Source of the DNA: JAGVSR01 sp033765145
GTDB lineage: Bacteria; Pseudomonadota; Alphaproteobacteria; Rhizobiales; Hyphomicrobiaceae
Reading direction: 5' to 3'
DNA: 64,000 nucleotides
Assembly: GCA_033765145.1 (NCBI GenBank)
Contig: JANRIH010000036.1
Span: forward strand, 124,001 to 188,000
The translations under genes were made by a program, and so were the position numbers. The notes beneath the pieces are model-generated. The model saw nothing but the letters and a program-made list of their open reading frames with translations, was not told where the DNA came from and searched no databases. Below are positions 1-7,492 of this stretch, in pieces (the first letter of the stretch is position 1; every line of letters begins with the position of its first letter).

Positions 1-1045
1 GACCGCGCGTCCTGGTTTTGCGGGTTGGGCCCTGGCGTCCGCTGCTCGGTGGCGCGCCGCGGCGACGAGCGTGATCGGCGAGCCGTTCCAACAATCCCGG
101 AGGTAGAGCCGCGAGGGCGGCGGCCAGCACCACGGATTGCATTTCCGCATCGTCAACACTCTGCGGCTCGCTTTCGCCCGGTTCGCTATCGGGCATGCTT
201 TCCGCTTCTTCATGCGGCGGCGGTTGCGTTTCGTCGGTCTCGTCCGTCATGGGTTCCGGCATCCGGGTCGCGCGGGGCGCGATGACGAGCGCTGCGGCGA
301 GCGAGAGATCGCCTTCATCGACCATTGGCCGTCCATCGAGCGCGGCGAGAGCGCGCGCCGCGGCAAGTGCTGCCATCGGCGGACGCAGAGAATAGACACC
401 GAGAGCGAGCGCGGTTGCGCAAAGTGCCGCTGCGGCCGTCTCAGGGGCGATCACGCGCGCCACAGTCCGCCGGGCGGAGACGATAGCCGCGTCAAGTGCG
501 TCGGCGTCTTCGACATCTCGGATCGATAGCTCTTCGAGCGAAATGAGAAGGCCCAATCGATCGAGCAGCACGCCGGGCGTCCGTTCCTCGTCCGCCGCGC
601 CTTCGTCGAGTGCCACGACCGCGAACCGCGTCGGGCGGCGTTCGGCTAGTCCATCACGTTCGATCGCGACCGCTCCCAGATCGAGCGCGCCGGCGACGCG
701 TGCCGCCTTGCCGGGTTCGAGCCGCTCGGCGCCCGGAACAACGACGATGCCGCCATTCGCTTCTTCGAGAAGGCCGCGTTCGGTCGTCGGGCGGCCGGAC
801 GCGAGCGTTGCCGCAAGATCAAGTCCGCCGACCAGCCTATCGTCGCCGATGCCAGGTGGCACGCGTCGCATCGGCGCGGATCGCGGCAGCAGCCGCTGGA
901 GCCGCGCGAGCCATGCGTCCCTCACAGGTCCGGAACGGGCGCGCACGACGACACCGCCGACAGATTCCGGCGACGTCGCGAGGACGGCCGCAGCCAACAG
1001 GGACCGACCCCACGGCGTCCCGCCATCTGCGCCTGCGATCATCAT
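1..1045 (-). CDS. bchD: Magnesium chelatase subunit D (BchD), 3' part outside window
   Basis: ATPase-associated subunit of the BchHID magnesium chelatase, which inserts Mg2+ into protoporphyrin IX. About 348 N-terminal residues are inside the window; the rest, including the expected integrin I (MIDAS) domain, lies beyond base 1. The AAA+-like N-terminal domain has a degenerate P-loop (GADGGTPWGRS, no GKS/T), which is normal for BchD and contrasts with BchI. From about residue 266 an acidic, proline-rich linker begins (MTDETDETQPPP, then many E/D/S/P), another family hallmark. The start (ATG at 1045, or the next ATG at 1042) overlaps the bchI stop in an ATGATG arrangement, so translation is probably coupled to bchI. 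The identification rests on order, overlap and domain features. Confidence 0.93.
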   Translation of the reverse strand, partial: MMIAGADGGTPWGRSLLAAAVLATSPESVGGVVVRARSGPVRDAWLARLQRLLPRSAPMRRVPPGIGDDRLVGGLDLAATLASGRPTTERGLLEEANGGIVVVPGAERLEPGKAARVAGALDLGAVAIERDGLAERRPTRFAVVALDEGAADEERTPGVLLDRLGLLISLEELSIRDVEDADALDAAIVSARRTVARVIAPETAAAALCATALALGVYSLRPPMAALAAARALAALDGRPMVDEGDLSLAAALVIAPRATRMPEPMTDETDETQPPPHEEAESMPDSEPGESEPQSVDDAEMQSVVLAAALAALPPGLLERLADHARRRGAPPSSGRQGPTRKTRTRG

Positions 1046-2085
1046 GCGACGGCTCGGGGCCCGGTCGCGCCGAACAGTTCCTCGACGGCGCGTTCGACTC
1101 GCACGCCGGCATTGGTGTCGTCGAGTGGGTTGCGGCGCAGGCGATGGCGCAGTGCAAGAACGGCCACTCGCCGCAGATGACCATCCTCGACGCGTGCCGC
1201 GCCGTCGAGTGCCGCCAGAGCGCGCGCGGCGCGGATCAACGTCAGCTCACCGCGAAGTCCATCCGTTCCGATCTCGATGCAGAGCGCGGCAGCGCGCGCC
1301 AGCTTGCTCTCATCAACGACAATGCCTGGAAGGGCCGCGCGTGCGGCGACGATATCGTTCCTGATGCGTGCTTCGTCCCCGACGTGGCGAGCGAGAAATG
1401 CCTCGGAATCGCGCTCGAAGGCATCGCGACGGGTTACAATGTCGACGCGGGACTTGATGTCGGCCGGCGTTCGGACCTCCACCGAGAGACCAAAGCGATC
1501 GAGCAACTGCGGACGCAACTCGCCTTCCTCCGGATTGCCACTGCCGACGAGCACGAAGCGGGCGGGATGGCGGATGCTCAATCCTTCGCGCTCGACCACA
1601 TTCTCGCCGGATGCGGCGACGTCGAGCAGAAGATCGACGATATGATCTTCCAGCAAATTAACTTCATCGATGTAGAGAAAGCCTCGATGGGCGCGCGCCA
1701 GGAGACCCGGCTCGAATGCCTTTTCGCCGCGGGACAAGGCCCGTTCGAGATCGAGCGCGCCGACGACTCGATCCTCGGTCGCACCGAGCGGAAGATCAAC
1801 GACGGGCACGGGAATGAGGACCGGCTCGCTTGCGTGCGCCGCGCACGCGGTACAATGCTCGCTTACGGAACAGCCCTTGGCCGGATCGCAATTGAAGCGG
1901 CTTCCTCGCACGACCGCCATAGGCGGCAGGAGTGCCGCCAGGGCGCGGACGGCGGTGGATTTTCCCGTACCCCGGTCGCCGAGGACGAGCACACCGCCGA
2001 CTGTCGGATCGACCGCGGCGATCAGGAGTGCCAACTTCATCTCGTCCTGGCCGACGATGGCGGAGAATGGATAAAGCGCTCGCAT
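1042..2085 (-). CDS. bchI: Magnesium chelatase AAA+ ATPase subunit I (BchI)
   Basis: ATP-hydrolysing motor subunit of Mg-chelatase, forming a hexameric ring with BchD that drives BchH. 347 residues, the usual family length. It has an intact Walker A motif GDRGTGKS at residues 36-43, a Walker B-type segment LYIDEVNLLEDH, and the N-terminal FSAIVGQDEMKLAL typical of BchI/ChlI. The cysteine-containing insert CDPAKGCSVSEHCTACAA follows the P-loop region. The ATG at 2085 is preceded by an AAGGAA ribosome-binding site 7-8 bases upstream. The gene is the penultimate leftward gene seen here, 54 bases after the HAD-CBS gene and overlapping bchD, so it likely belongs to an operon with both. Confidence 0.97.
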   Translation of the reverse strand: MRALYPFSAIVGQDEMKLALLIAAVDPTVGGVLVLGDRGTGKSTAVRALAALLPPMAVVRGSRFNCDPAKGCSVSEHCTACAAHASEPVLIPVPVVDLPLGATEDRVVGALDLERALSRGEKAFEPGLLARAHRGFLYIDEVNLLEDHIVDLLLDVAASGENVVEREGLSIRHPARFVLVGSGNPEEGELRPQLLDRFGLSVEVRTPADIKSRVDIVTRRDAFERDSEAFLARHVGDEARIRNDIVAARAALPGIVVDESKLARAAALCIEIGTDGLRGELTLIRAARALAALDGAARVEDGHLRRVAVLALRHRLRRNPLDDTNAGVRVERAVEELFGATGPRAVA

Positions 2086-2139
2086 GCCGTGCCGTTCCTT
2101 CCCTAGTCTCTTCCAGTTCTCTTTTCTTCAGATCGCCGT

Positions 2140-3369
2140 TCAACTGCGCGCGATGGCATAGTCTCGCAGAACGTTCATTTCCTGTTCCATCTGATCAAGA
2201 CGATGACCGAGGACGTCGCCGATCGAGACGAGGCCGACCAATTGTCCTGCGCGCATGACCGGGAGATGCCGGATGCGCCGCTGTGTCATGACTTTCGAGA
2301 CGCCGCCGATGCTGTCCTCGGGCTGGCAGGTTATCACCGATTTCGTCATCAATTGCTCGACGCGCATGTCGACGAGGCCGGCGCCATGCTCGGCCAGGCC
2401 GCGGGCCAGATCGCGCTCGGAGATGATGCCGCGCACGCCTTTGTCGTCGCCAACGACGACGAGTGCGCCGACGGCATCTGTTCTCAGCCTCAAGGCCAGA
2501 GACCAGATCGTTTCGTGGGGCCCTATGGTTTTCACCACGTAGCCCTTCTTTTTTAGAATGTCCTCGACCTTCATGACATGTTTGCTCCTGTCGAGACCGG
2601 CAACGATATCGATAATTCCCGCGTGCAGCCGGCTCAATGACATCATGAGTTCGGCGCGGCTGTCCTCGTCGAGAAGATCGCCGGCCTGCAGCGCCCGGCC
2701 CGGGACGAGCACACGCAAATCATCCATCACGAACGTCGCCGCGTCGAGATTGTCATAAGCCGCGTAAGCGCCTCGCGTGATGACGACCGGAAGCCCGACG
2801 GCCAGAGCGGCATGAAGTCCGGCCTCAGTCGCTTCGATCGCCAAACAATCGGAAGCCGAAACGCCGAGACGCTCTACCAGCGCGGCGTAGACGGCCTCGG
2901 CCGATGCCAGGTGGCCGTTTCCCGGCTCGACGGCGGCGAGCGCATGAGCGGCCAAGGACCCGAACGCGCGCGTCTTCGCGCGCTCGGTCAAATCCGGGCC
3001 CAGGGTCGATGCCAGACCGACGGGAATGCCGTCACGACGTGCTTCGTTCAGAAGCGCTGCGACACAGGGCCGGACAGGCATGTCACCCGCCTCGACCATT
3101 TCGACGACCGTTTTTGCCAATGCCCGGCGCATCGCATCGATCAGGTGCGCGATATCCGCGCCGCTCTGCAAAGCGTGCATCCGCTGAGTGACGAATTCGG
3201 CGAGGCGCGCGTCGCGACTGGCGAGGCGCCGGACTTTCGCGTAGTCGCTTTCGCTGCAGGACCAATTGTAACCGGCGTCGGCGAGCACGCGATTGATCGC
3301 GCGACGCTCGATCGCCTCCATATCCACGACCGCGCCCTCAAGGCGGATGATGATCGCCTTCAACGCCAC
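2140..3369 (-). CDS. Fusion of a degenerate HAD-like domain and a CBS-domain pair
   Basis: 409 residues, GTG start. Residues 1-~225 resemble the CbbY/beta-phosphoglucomutase branch of haloacid dehalogenases. The catalytic loop DxDGT reads RLEGA (R9, E11) and the distal EDS metal-binding motif reads EAT (179-181), so phosphatase or mutase activity is unlikely. The motif II serine (S121) survives. Residues 266-409 form a tandem CBS pair (GIISERDL and GLVSIGDVL cores), of the kind often found as a standalone ~144-residue protein in alphaproteobacteria. CBS pairs usually sense adenine nucleotides. An AGGAG about 10 bases before the in-frame ATG of Met266 could allow separate production of the CBS half. 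It lies between the bchP region and bchI, suggesting a role in pigment control, but this is inference. Confidence 0.85.
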   Translation of the reverse strand: MALKAIIIRLEGAVVDMEAIERRAINRVLADAGYNWSCSESDYAKVRRLASRDARLAEFVTQRMHALQSGADIAHLIDAMRRALAKTVVEMVEAGDMPVRPCVAALLNEARRDGIPVGLASTLGPDLTERAKTRAFGSLAAHALAAVEPGNGHLASAEAVYAALVERLGVSASDCLAIEATEAGLHAALAVGLPVVITRGAYAAYDNLDAATFVMDDLRVLVPGRALQAGDLLDEDSRAELMMSLSRLHAGIIDIVAGLDRSKHVMKVEDILKKKGYVVKTIGPHETIWSLALRLRTDAVGALVVVGDDKGVRGIISERDLARGLAEHGAGLVDMRVEQLMTKSVITCQPEDSIGGVSKVMTQRRIRHLPVMRAGQLVGLVSIGDVLGHRLDQMEQEMNVLRDYAIARS

Positions 3370-3405
3370 GCTAGAGCCCCCAGCCTATCGATCGCGGCAC
3401 GACAT

Positions 3406-3693
3406 TCACGTGGGCCAGCGGGCGCGCAAGTCGGCGAGATGAAAGACGAACGCGCCGAGAAGCGCGAGCGCGATCGGGAGCCAATGCGTTCCCATCAAGG
3501 CCAGCCGCAGCGCGATCAGCAACGCGACGCCCGCAAGAAGATTCGTCGCCACCGGAAAAAGGCCGGGCCCGCGCCCGGTGCGCAGGCGCCAGGCCGCAAG
3601 TGCCAACGCTTCGATAACCATGACGGCAATCACGACGTCGGCGATCTGCCCGGACTGGAACAGCGGCGCGAATAGGCGGTCGATCAGTTCCAC
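3406..3693 (-). CDS. Small membrane protein of unknown function in the pigment operon
   Basis: 95 residues; I do not recognise the family. The chain is strongly hydrophobic, with likely transmembrane segments at about residues 17-36 (ADVVIAVMVIEALALAAW), 47-65 and 69-85, and short basic stretches (RLRTGRGP, the C-terminal RARW) between and after them. There is no signal-peptide cleavage pattern and no catalytic motif. It lies 107 bases downstream of bchP and 36 bases upstream of the HAD-CBS gene on the same strand, so it is probably co-transcribed with pigment genes. A longer frame read through this place gives an arginine-rich nonsense protein and was not used. Confidence 0.7.
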   Translation of the reverse strand: MELIDRLFAPLFQSGQIADVVIAVMVIEALALAAWRLRTGRGPGLFPVATNLLAGVALLIALRLALMGTHWLPIALALLGAFVFHLADLRARWPT

Positions 3694-3800
3694 GAGCCTG
3701 CTCCCCTGGCCGCGATGTTCCGCCGTCGATGCTCGTCGTTTCGGGCCACATCGCGCGTGCCCCTGGCCTTTCTCCGACCGCTACGTCACGCTCGCCCGGT

Positions 3801-5051
3801 TCAGCCGGGTTTCTCGTTCCGCTTGGCGCCGGCTTCTGACACGAGACCCAAGAGGTGGGCCGTATCCTTGATGAACACGCGCACATGGGCCCACCAATCG
3901 CGCTTCACGAGTTCTTTGTGCATATAGGACTGCCATGTCAGCCGTTGGACATCCGGATCCGCGCACATGTCGACAAAGCGTTCGCGGCGCTTGTCGTTGC
4001 GATACCAGAAGTGCTGCATTATCCCGAGCACCCAGAACACGCGGCCGTGGTCTTTCATGAACCGCTTCCGGGCTCCGGCAAGTGCGCGCGCATCACCCGT
4101 GGCCAAGAACTGTTCCACTGCGTCCGCAGAAAGCCGTCCGCCAAGCATCGCATAGTAGATGCCTTCGCCGGATGCGGGGGCCACGACACCGGCCGCATCG
4201 CCGGCCAGCAGGACGTCGCGGCCGTTGTCCCAGCGCTTCAGCGGCTTCAGCGGGATCGGCGCACCTTCACGACGAATGGTTTCGTATGAATCGAGCCCTG
4301 TGAGCCGGCGCAAGTCGGCGACCGAGCCCTTGAGAGAAAATCCCTTGTGCGCCGAGCCCGTTCCGACACTCATGGTTTCGCCGTGGGGGAAGATCCATGC
4401 GTAGAAGTCGGGCGACAGGTCTCCGCGATAATAGACGTCACATCGGCGTCCGTCGTAGTCCGGCGCGCGGATCGCATCTGATGCAGCATCCTCCGACGGC
4501 GCGCGAACGATCTCGTGGTAGGCGAAGACGTACTTCGGCTGACCTGCGTTCGGCACGGCCTCGCGCGCCACGGAGGAATTCGCGCCGTCCGCGCCGATGA
4601 CTGCGCGCGCGCGGACATGTGCATTTGGCGCATCCTCGGGCGCCCCTTGCGGGCGATAGCCAATGACGGCCGTCCCATCCTTATCACGCGTGAACGTCTC
4701 GAAGCGGCCATGGCGGAGATCGGCACCCGCGGACTGTGCGCGTTTTCTCAGCCATTCGTCGAAAGTCTCGCGATCGACCATGCCGACATAGCCGCCGTCG
4801 ATCGGCATCATCACTCGGCGGTCTTTTGGCGACACGATCTGCGCGCCGGAGATGCGGGCCACGATCATTTCGTCGGGGATATCGAAATCTTTCACGAGGC
4901 GCGGCGGAATCGCGCCGCCGCATGGCTTGATGCGTCCCGCCCGATCGAGAAGCATGACGTTCCAGCCGCGCCGCACGAGGTCGTGGGCGGCCGTTGCGCC
5001 CGAAGGGCCGCCGCCCACTACAACGACGTCATAGACCGCATCATGGAGCAT
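3801..5051 (-). CDS. bchP: Geranylgeranyl reductase (BchP)
   Basis: FAD-dependent reductase that converts the geranylgeranyl tail of bacteriochlorophyll to phytyl, using NADPH. It has an N-terminal Rossmann FAD motif VVVVGGGPSGATAA, the family motif PCGGAIPPRLV, and a second FAD-contact region LLAGDAAGVVAPASGEGI. I start at ATG 5051 (416 residues) because GAGAGG lies 8 bases upstream. A TTG at 5066 would add five residues and overlap the upstream stop by one codon. It follows the BCD-family transporter gene almost without a gap, after bchG, the enzyme that attaches the tail, so bchG-transporter-bchP is a coherent tail-addition operon. Confidence 0.96.
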   Translation of the reverse strand: MLHDAVYDVVVVGGGPSGATAAHDLVRRGWNVMLLDRAGRIKPCGGAIPPRLVKDFDIPDEMIVARISGAQIVSPKDRRVMMPIDGGYVGMVDRETFDEWLRKRAQSAGADLRHGRFETFTRDKDGTAVIGYRPQGAPEDAPNAHVRARAVIGADGANSSVAREAVPNAGQPKYVFAYHEIVRAPSEDAASDAIRAPDYDGRRCDVYYRGDLSPDFYAWIFPHGETMSVGTGSAHKGFSLKGSVADLRRLTGLDSYETIRREGAPIPLKPLKRWDNGRDVLLAGDAAGVVAPASGEGIYYAMLGGRLSADAVEQFLATGDARALAGARKRFMKDHGRVFWVLGIMQHFWYRNDKRRERFVDMCADPDVQRLTWQSYMHKELVKRDWWAHVRVFIKDTAHLLGLVSEAGAKRNEKPG

Positions 5052-5062
5052 GACGGCGCCTC

Positions 5063-6490
5063 TCAACTTGTCTTGGCGAGGAGGGAATTGACCGGAGTCC
5101 GATCGGTGATTGCGGGTGTCGCTGCCGTCCGCATCGATGCCATCGACACGGGCGCCGGCGCGGGTAGATCAATGGCGTCGCGCGCGAGCCAGGCCGCGAT
5201 CAAGAACAACGCGGCCTCCGCACCGAAGACGGTCACGTAGGCCAAGGCGGCATCGCCGATCCAGAGACGCGCGAGGTCGGCCGCTGCGGCACCGACCAAA
5301 CCGCCGAGGCCAAACGCGATTGCCTGGGACGCGCCCCAGAGACCCATGCGCACGCCTTCACGGCCACTCTGGCCCTTGCCGGCAAGTCCCATCATGGACC
5401 CGATTGCGGCGACCGCGAACGCGCCGTTGGCCACGCCGAGTGCCATCACGGAGAACTCGATCGGCCAAGGCGGTCCTGACAGACCGGCCATGACGATCAG
5501 CATCAGGGCGAGCGCCGAGGCGATGCAGCCGCCGATCGTCCAAACTCTCAGCGACCCCAGTCCGACCGACGGGCGCGCGGCGATGGCGACGAGCAACATG
5601 CCAGCGAAAACACCCGAATGCTGGAGACCCGCGAGCCGTGTCGACTGACCGGGCGTCATCGCAAAGACGATCCCGGCGAACGGCTCGAGGATCAGATCCT
5701 GCATCGAATAGGCCAGCATCGAAATGAAGACGAAAATCGTGAAGCGGCGGGCGGCGGCATCACGCCAAACGTCGCGCAGTGCGTCGCCGAACGCGGGCTT
5801 CTCCGCGTGAGACGGGCTGTCCATCTCGACTGACGCGGCAGCGCCTTCTGCGCCGGCCGCCGCGACGGCCGAACGCGGGCGCTCGATGCCCCAGAGCGCG
5901 ACAGCACTCAGCACCATGGCGATCAGCGATACCGTGCCGGACACGGCGACGAGGCGAAGGCCGGAGAACGGATCGAGGAATGCGCTGGCGGTGATGGTCG
6001 TGACGATGAAACCGACGATCATCATCATCCACACGATGGTCGCTGCGGCCGGTCTACGGACCGGCGAGACCGAGACCGCCAACAAGGCCAGGAGCGACGT
6101 CCCGGCGGCACCGACGCCGATGCCGACGAGAGTGAAGGCGAAGATCGCCACGATAATCGCTAGAAGGAGGCTGACGCCGATGAGTGCCGTTGCGATTGCG
6201 GCAGTGAAACCGCCGACGGCCAGAACGGCCATGCCGAAGAGAATCCACGGCGTCCGGCGTCCCCCGACGTCGGAGCCGAAACCCCAGCGCGGGCGAAGGA
6301 TCTGGAGAGCGTAGTGCCAGCCGACCAGAAGCCCCGGGACAACAGCCGGCAGTGCATACTCGACGACCATGACGCGATTGATGGTCGAGGTGGTCAGCAC
6401 AACGATGGCGCCGAGTGCGGTCTGGACGAGGCCGAGACGGACGATCTCGATCCACGACAGGTGTTGCGTGGTGGCAGCGCGGGTCGTCAT
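5063..6490 (-). CDS. BCD-family major facilitator (PucC-like transporter)
   Basis: 475-residue polytopic membrane protein with about 12 hydrophobic segments, beginning MTTRAATTQHLSW. Members of this bacteriochlorophyll delivery (BCD) family, such as LhaA, PucC and the Bch2/ORF428 type found between bchG and bchP, are thought to deliver pigment to, or help assemble, light-harvesting complexes. Family-typical features are the early segment RLGLVQTALGAIVVLTTSTINRVMV (residues within the first 50) and GRRTPWI after the second helix pair. A farther upstream start would run an arginine-rich stretch into bchG and was rejected; the ATG at 6490 overlaps the bchG stop as ATGA. Its position between bchG and bchP favours the Bch2/ORF428 type over PucC proper. 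Confidence 0.92.
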   Translation of the reverse strand: MTTRAATTQHLSWIEIVRLGLVQTALGAIVVLTTSTINRVMVVEYALPAVVPGLLVGWHYALQILRPRWGFGSDVGGRRTPWILFGMAVLAVGGFTAAIATALIGVSLLLAIIVAIFAFTLVGIGVGAAGTSLLALLAVSVSPVRRPAAATIVWMMMIVGFIVTTITASAFLDPFSGLRLVAVSGTVSLIAMVLSAVALWGIERPRSAVAAAGAEGAAASVEMDSPSHAEKPAFGDALRDVWRDAAARRFTIFVFISMLAYSMQDLILEPFAGIVFAMTPGQSTRLAGLQHSGVFAGMLLVAIAARPSVGLGSLRVWTIGGCIASALALMLIVMAGLSGPPWPIEFSVMALGVANGAFAVAAIGSMMGLAGKGQSGREGVRMGLWGASQAIAFGLGGLVGAAAADLARLWIGDAALAYVTVFGAEAALFLIAAWLARDAIDLPAPAPVSMASMRTAATPAITDRTPVNSLLAKTS

Positions 6491-7404
6491 GGGGTCAGGC
6501 CTCCTGCGGACGCGAGGTCGCGGACGGCGATGGCCGACGTCAACATGCCGAGCACGTAAAGCGAAATTCCGGTCGCGTTGTACCATGGCGCCAAGCGGCG
6601 CGGATCCGTCAGAAGCTTCGTCATCAGCCAGATCTGGGCGAGCGTCAGGGCCATGACAATCGTGGCGTGGATGGGGAAGTTCCAGGCGGCCAGCGCAAAC
6701 ACGACGACGAACTGCGGAATTGCCATTGTCACGCAGGCTAGGCGCGCGGCACGCTCCGGCCCCAACTGCACGGGCAACGTGCGCACGCCGAGCGCACTAT
6801 CGCCTTCGATGGACTTGAAGTCGTTCAACGTCATGATGCCGTGCGCACCGATCGAATAGAGAAGCGCCAGCGTCAGAATTTCAACGCCGGGCAGCGCTCC
6901 CGACAAGACGAGCGCACCCGTGAACCACGGCAGGCCTTCGTAGCAGAGACCGACTGCCGCGTTTCCCCACCAGCCATTGAGCTTCAGGCGGAGCGGCGGT
7001 GCGCTGTAGGCCCAGGCGAGCGCGAGACCCACGACAGCGGCCGTCAGCCCCCAGGGCCCGAGAAGCGTCGAAACCGCGAGCGAAACGGCTGTCCACAGCA
7101 GCGCGAAGTAGTATCCCATCGCGCCCGGGACCCGGCCCGACGGGATCGGACGTCCGGGCTCGTTGATGGCGTCGACGTGGCGGTCATACCAGTCGTTGAC
7201 GACCTGACTGGTGCCGCAGACGAGGGGACCGGCGAGAAGCACGCCTGCGATGAATGTCAACCACCGCGCATCATACAGTGTCATCCCGGACGAGACGACG
7301 CCGCACATGAAGGCCCACATGGGCGCGAACCATGTGATCGGCTTCAAAAGCTCGATGAAGGCCCATGGGTCGAGACGCGACGCTGTGACGGCCGGGTGCG
7401 ACAT
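6487..7404 (-). CDS. bchG: Bacteriochlorophyll synthase (BchG)
   Basis: UbiA-family membrane prenyltransferase that esterifies bacteriochlorophyllide a with geranylgeranyl or phytyl diphosphate, the last committed pigment step. 305 residues with about eight to nine hydrophobic segments. The diphosphate-binding aspartate-rich motif NDWYDRHVDAINEP lies in the first loop, and a second Asp region (NDFKSIEGDSALGVRTLP) follows mid-protein. The N-terminal LLKPITWFAPMWAF is characteristic of BchG/ChlG. It heads a leftward operon (bchG-transporter-bchP), and a TGT-N12-ACA element sits 31-48 bases upstream of its ATG. Confidence 0.97.
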   Translation of the reverse strand: MSHPAVTASRLDPWAFIELLKPITWFAPMWAFMCGVVSSGMTLYDARWLTFIAGVLLAGPLVCGTSQVVNDWYDRHVDAINEPGRPIPSGRVPGAMGYYFALLWTAVSLAVSTLLGPWGLTAAVVGLALAWAYSAPPLRLKLNGWWGNAAVGLCYEGLPWFTGALVLSGALPGVEILTLALLYSIGAHGIMTLNDFKSIEGDSALGVRTLPVQLGPERAARLACVTMAIPQFVVVFALAAWNFPIHATIVMALTLAQIWLMTKLLTDPRRLAPWYNATGISLYVLGMLTSAIAVRDLASAGGLTP

Positions 7405-7434
7405 GTCGGCAGGCTACTCGCCACGCCTGCGAGG

Positions 7435-7452
7435 TGTCAATCTGCGATTACA
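7435..7452. promoter_or_regulatory. Candidate PpsR/CrtJ operator upstream of bchG
   Basis: The sequence is TGT, twelve bases, ACA (7435-7437 and 7450-7452), an exact match to the known PpsR/CrtJ consensus TGT-N12-ACA. It lies in the 88-base gap between the end of ppsR and the start of bchG. A second half-site TGTCAAA occurs at 7461-7467, and ACAGTTT (7450-7456) pairs with AAACTGT (7465-7471) as an inverted repeat. On the minus strand both TGTCAA elements read TTGACA, so the operator would overlap -35-like hexamers for bchG. Binding is inferred from the motif only. Confidence 0.6.
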
Positions 7453-7492
7453 GTTTCGGATGTCAAACTGTCGGGAGGCGTTGGCGGTCGCG

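Noticed and set aside
610..2106. 498-residue rightward open frame opposite bchI/bchD
   Set aside because: It is a shadow of the GC-rich codon pattern of bchI and bchD; no motif, and both minus-strand genes are certain.
3371..3886. 171-residue leftward frame over the small membrane protein
   Set aside because: Arginine-rich sequence without motifs; the overlapping 95-residue frame has clear membrane helices and proper spacing.
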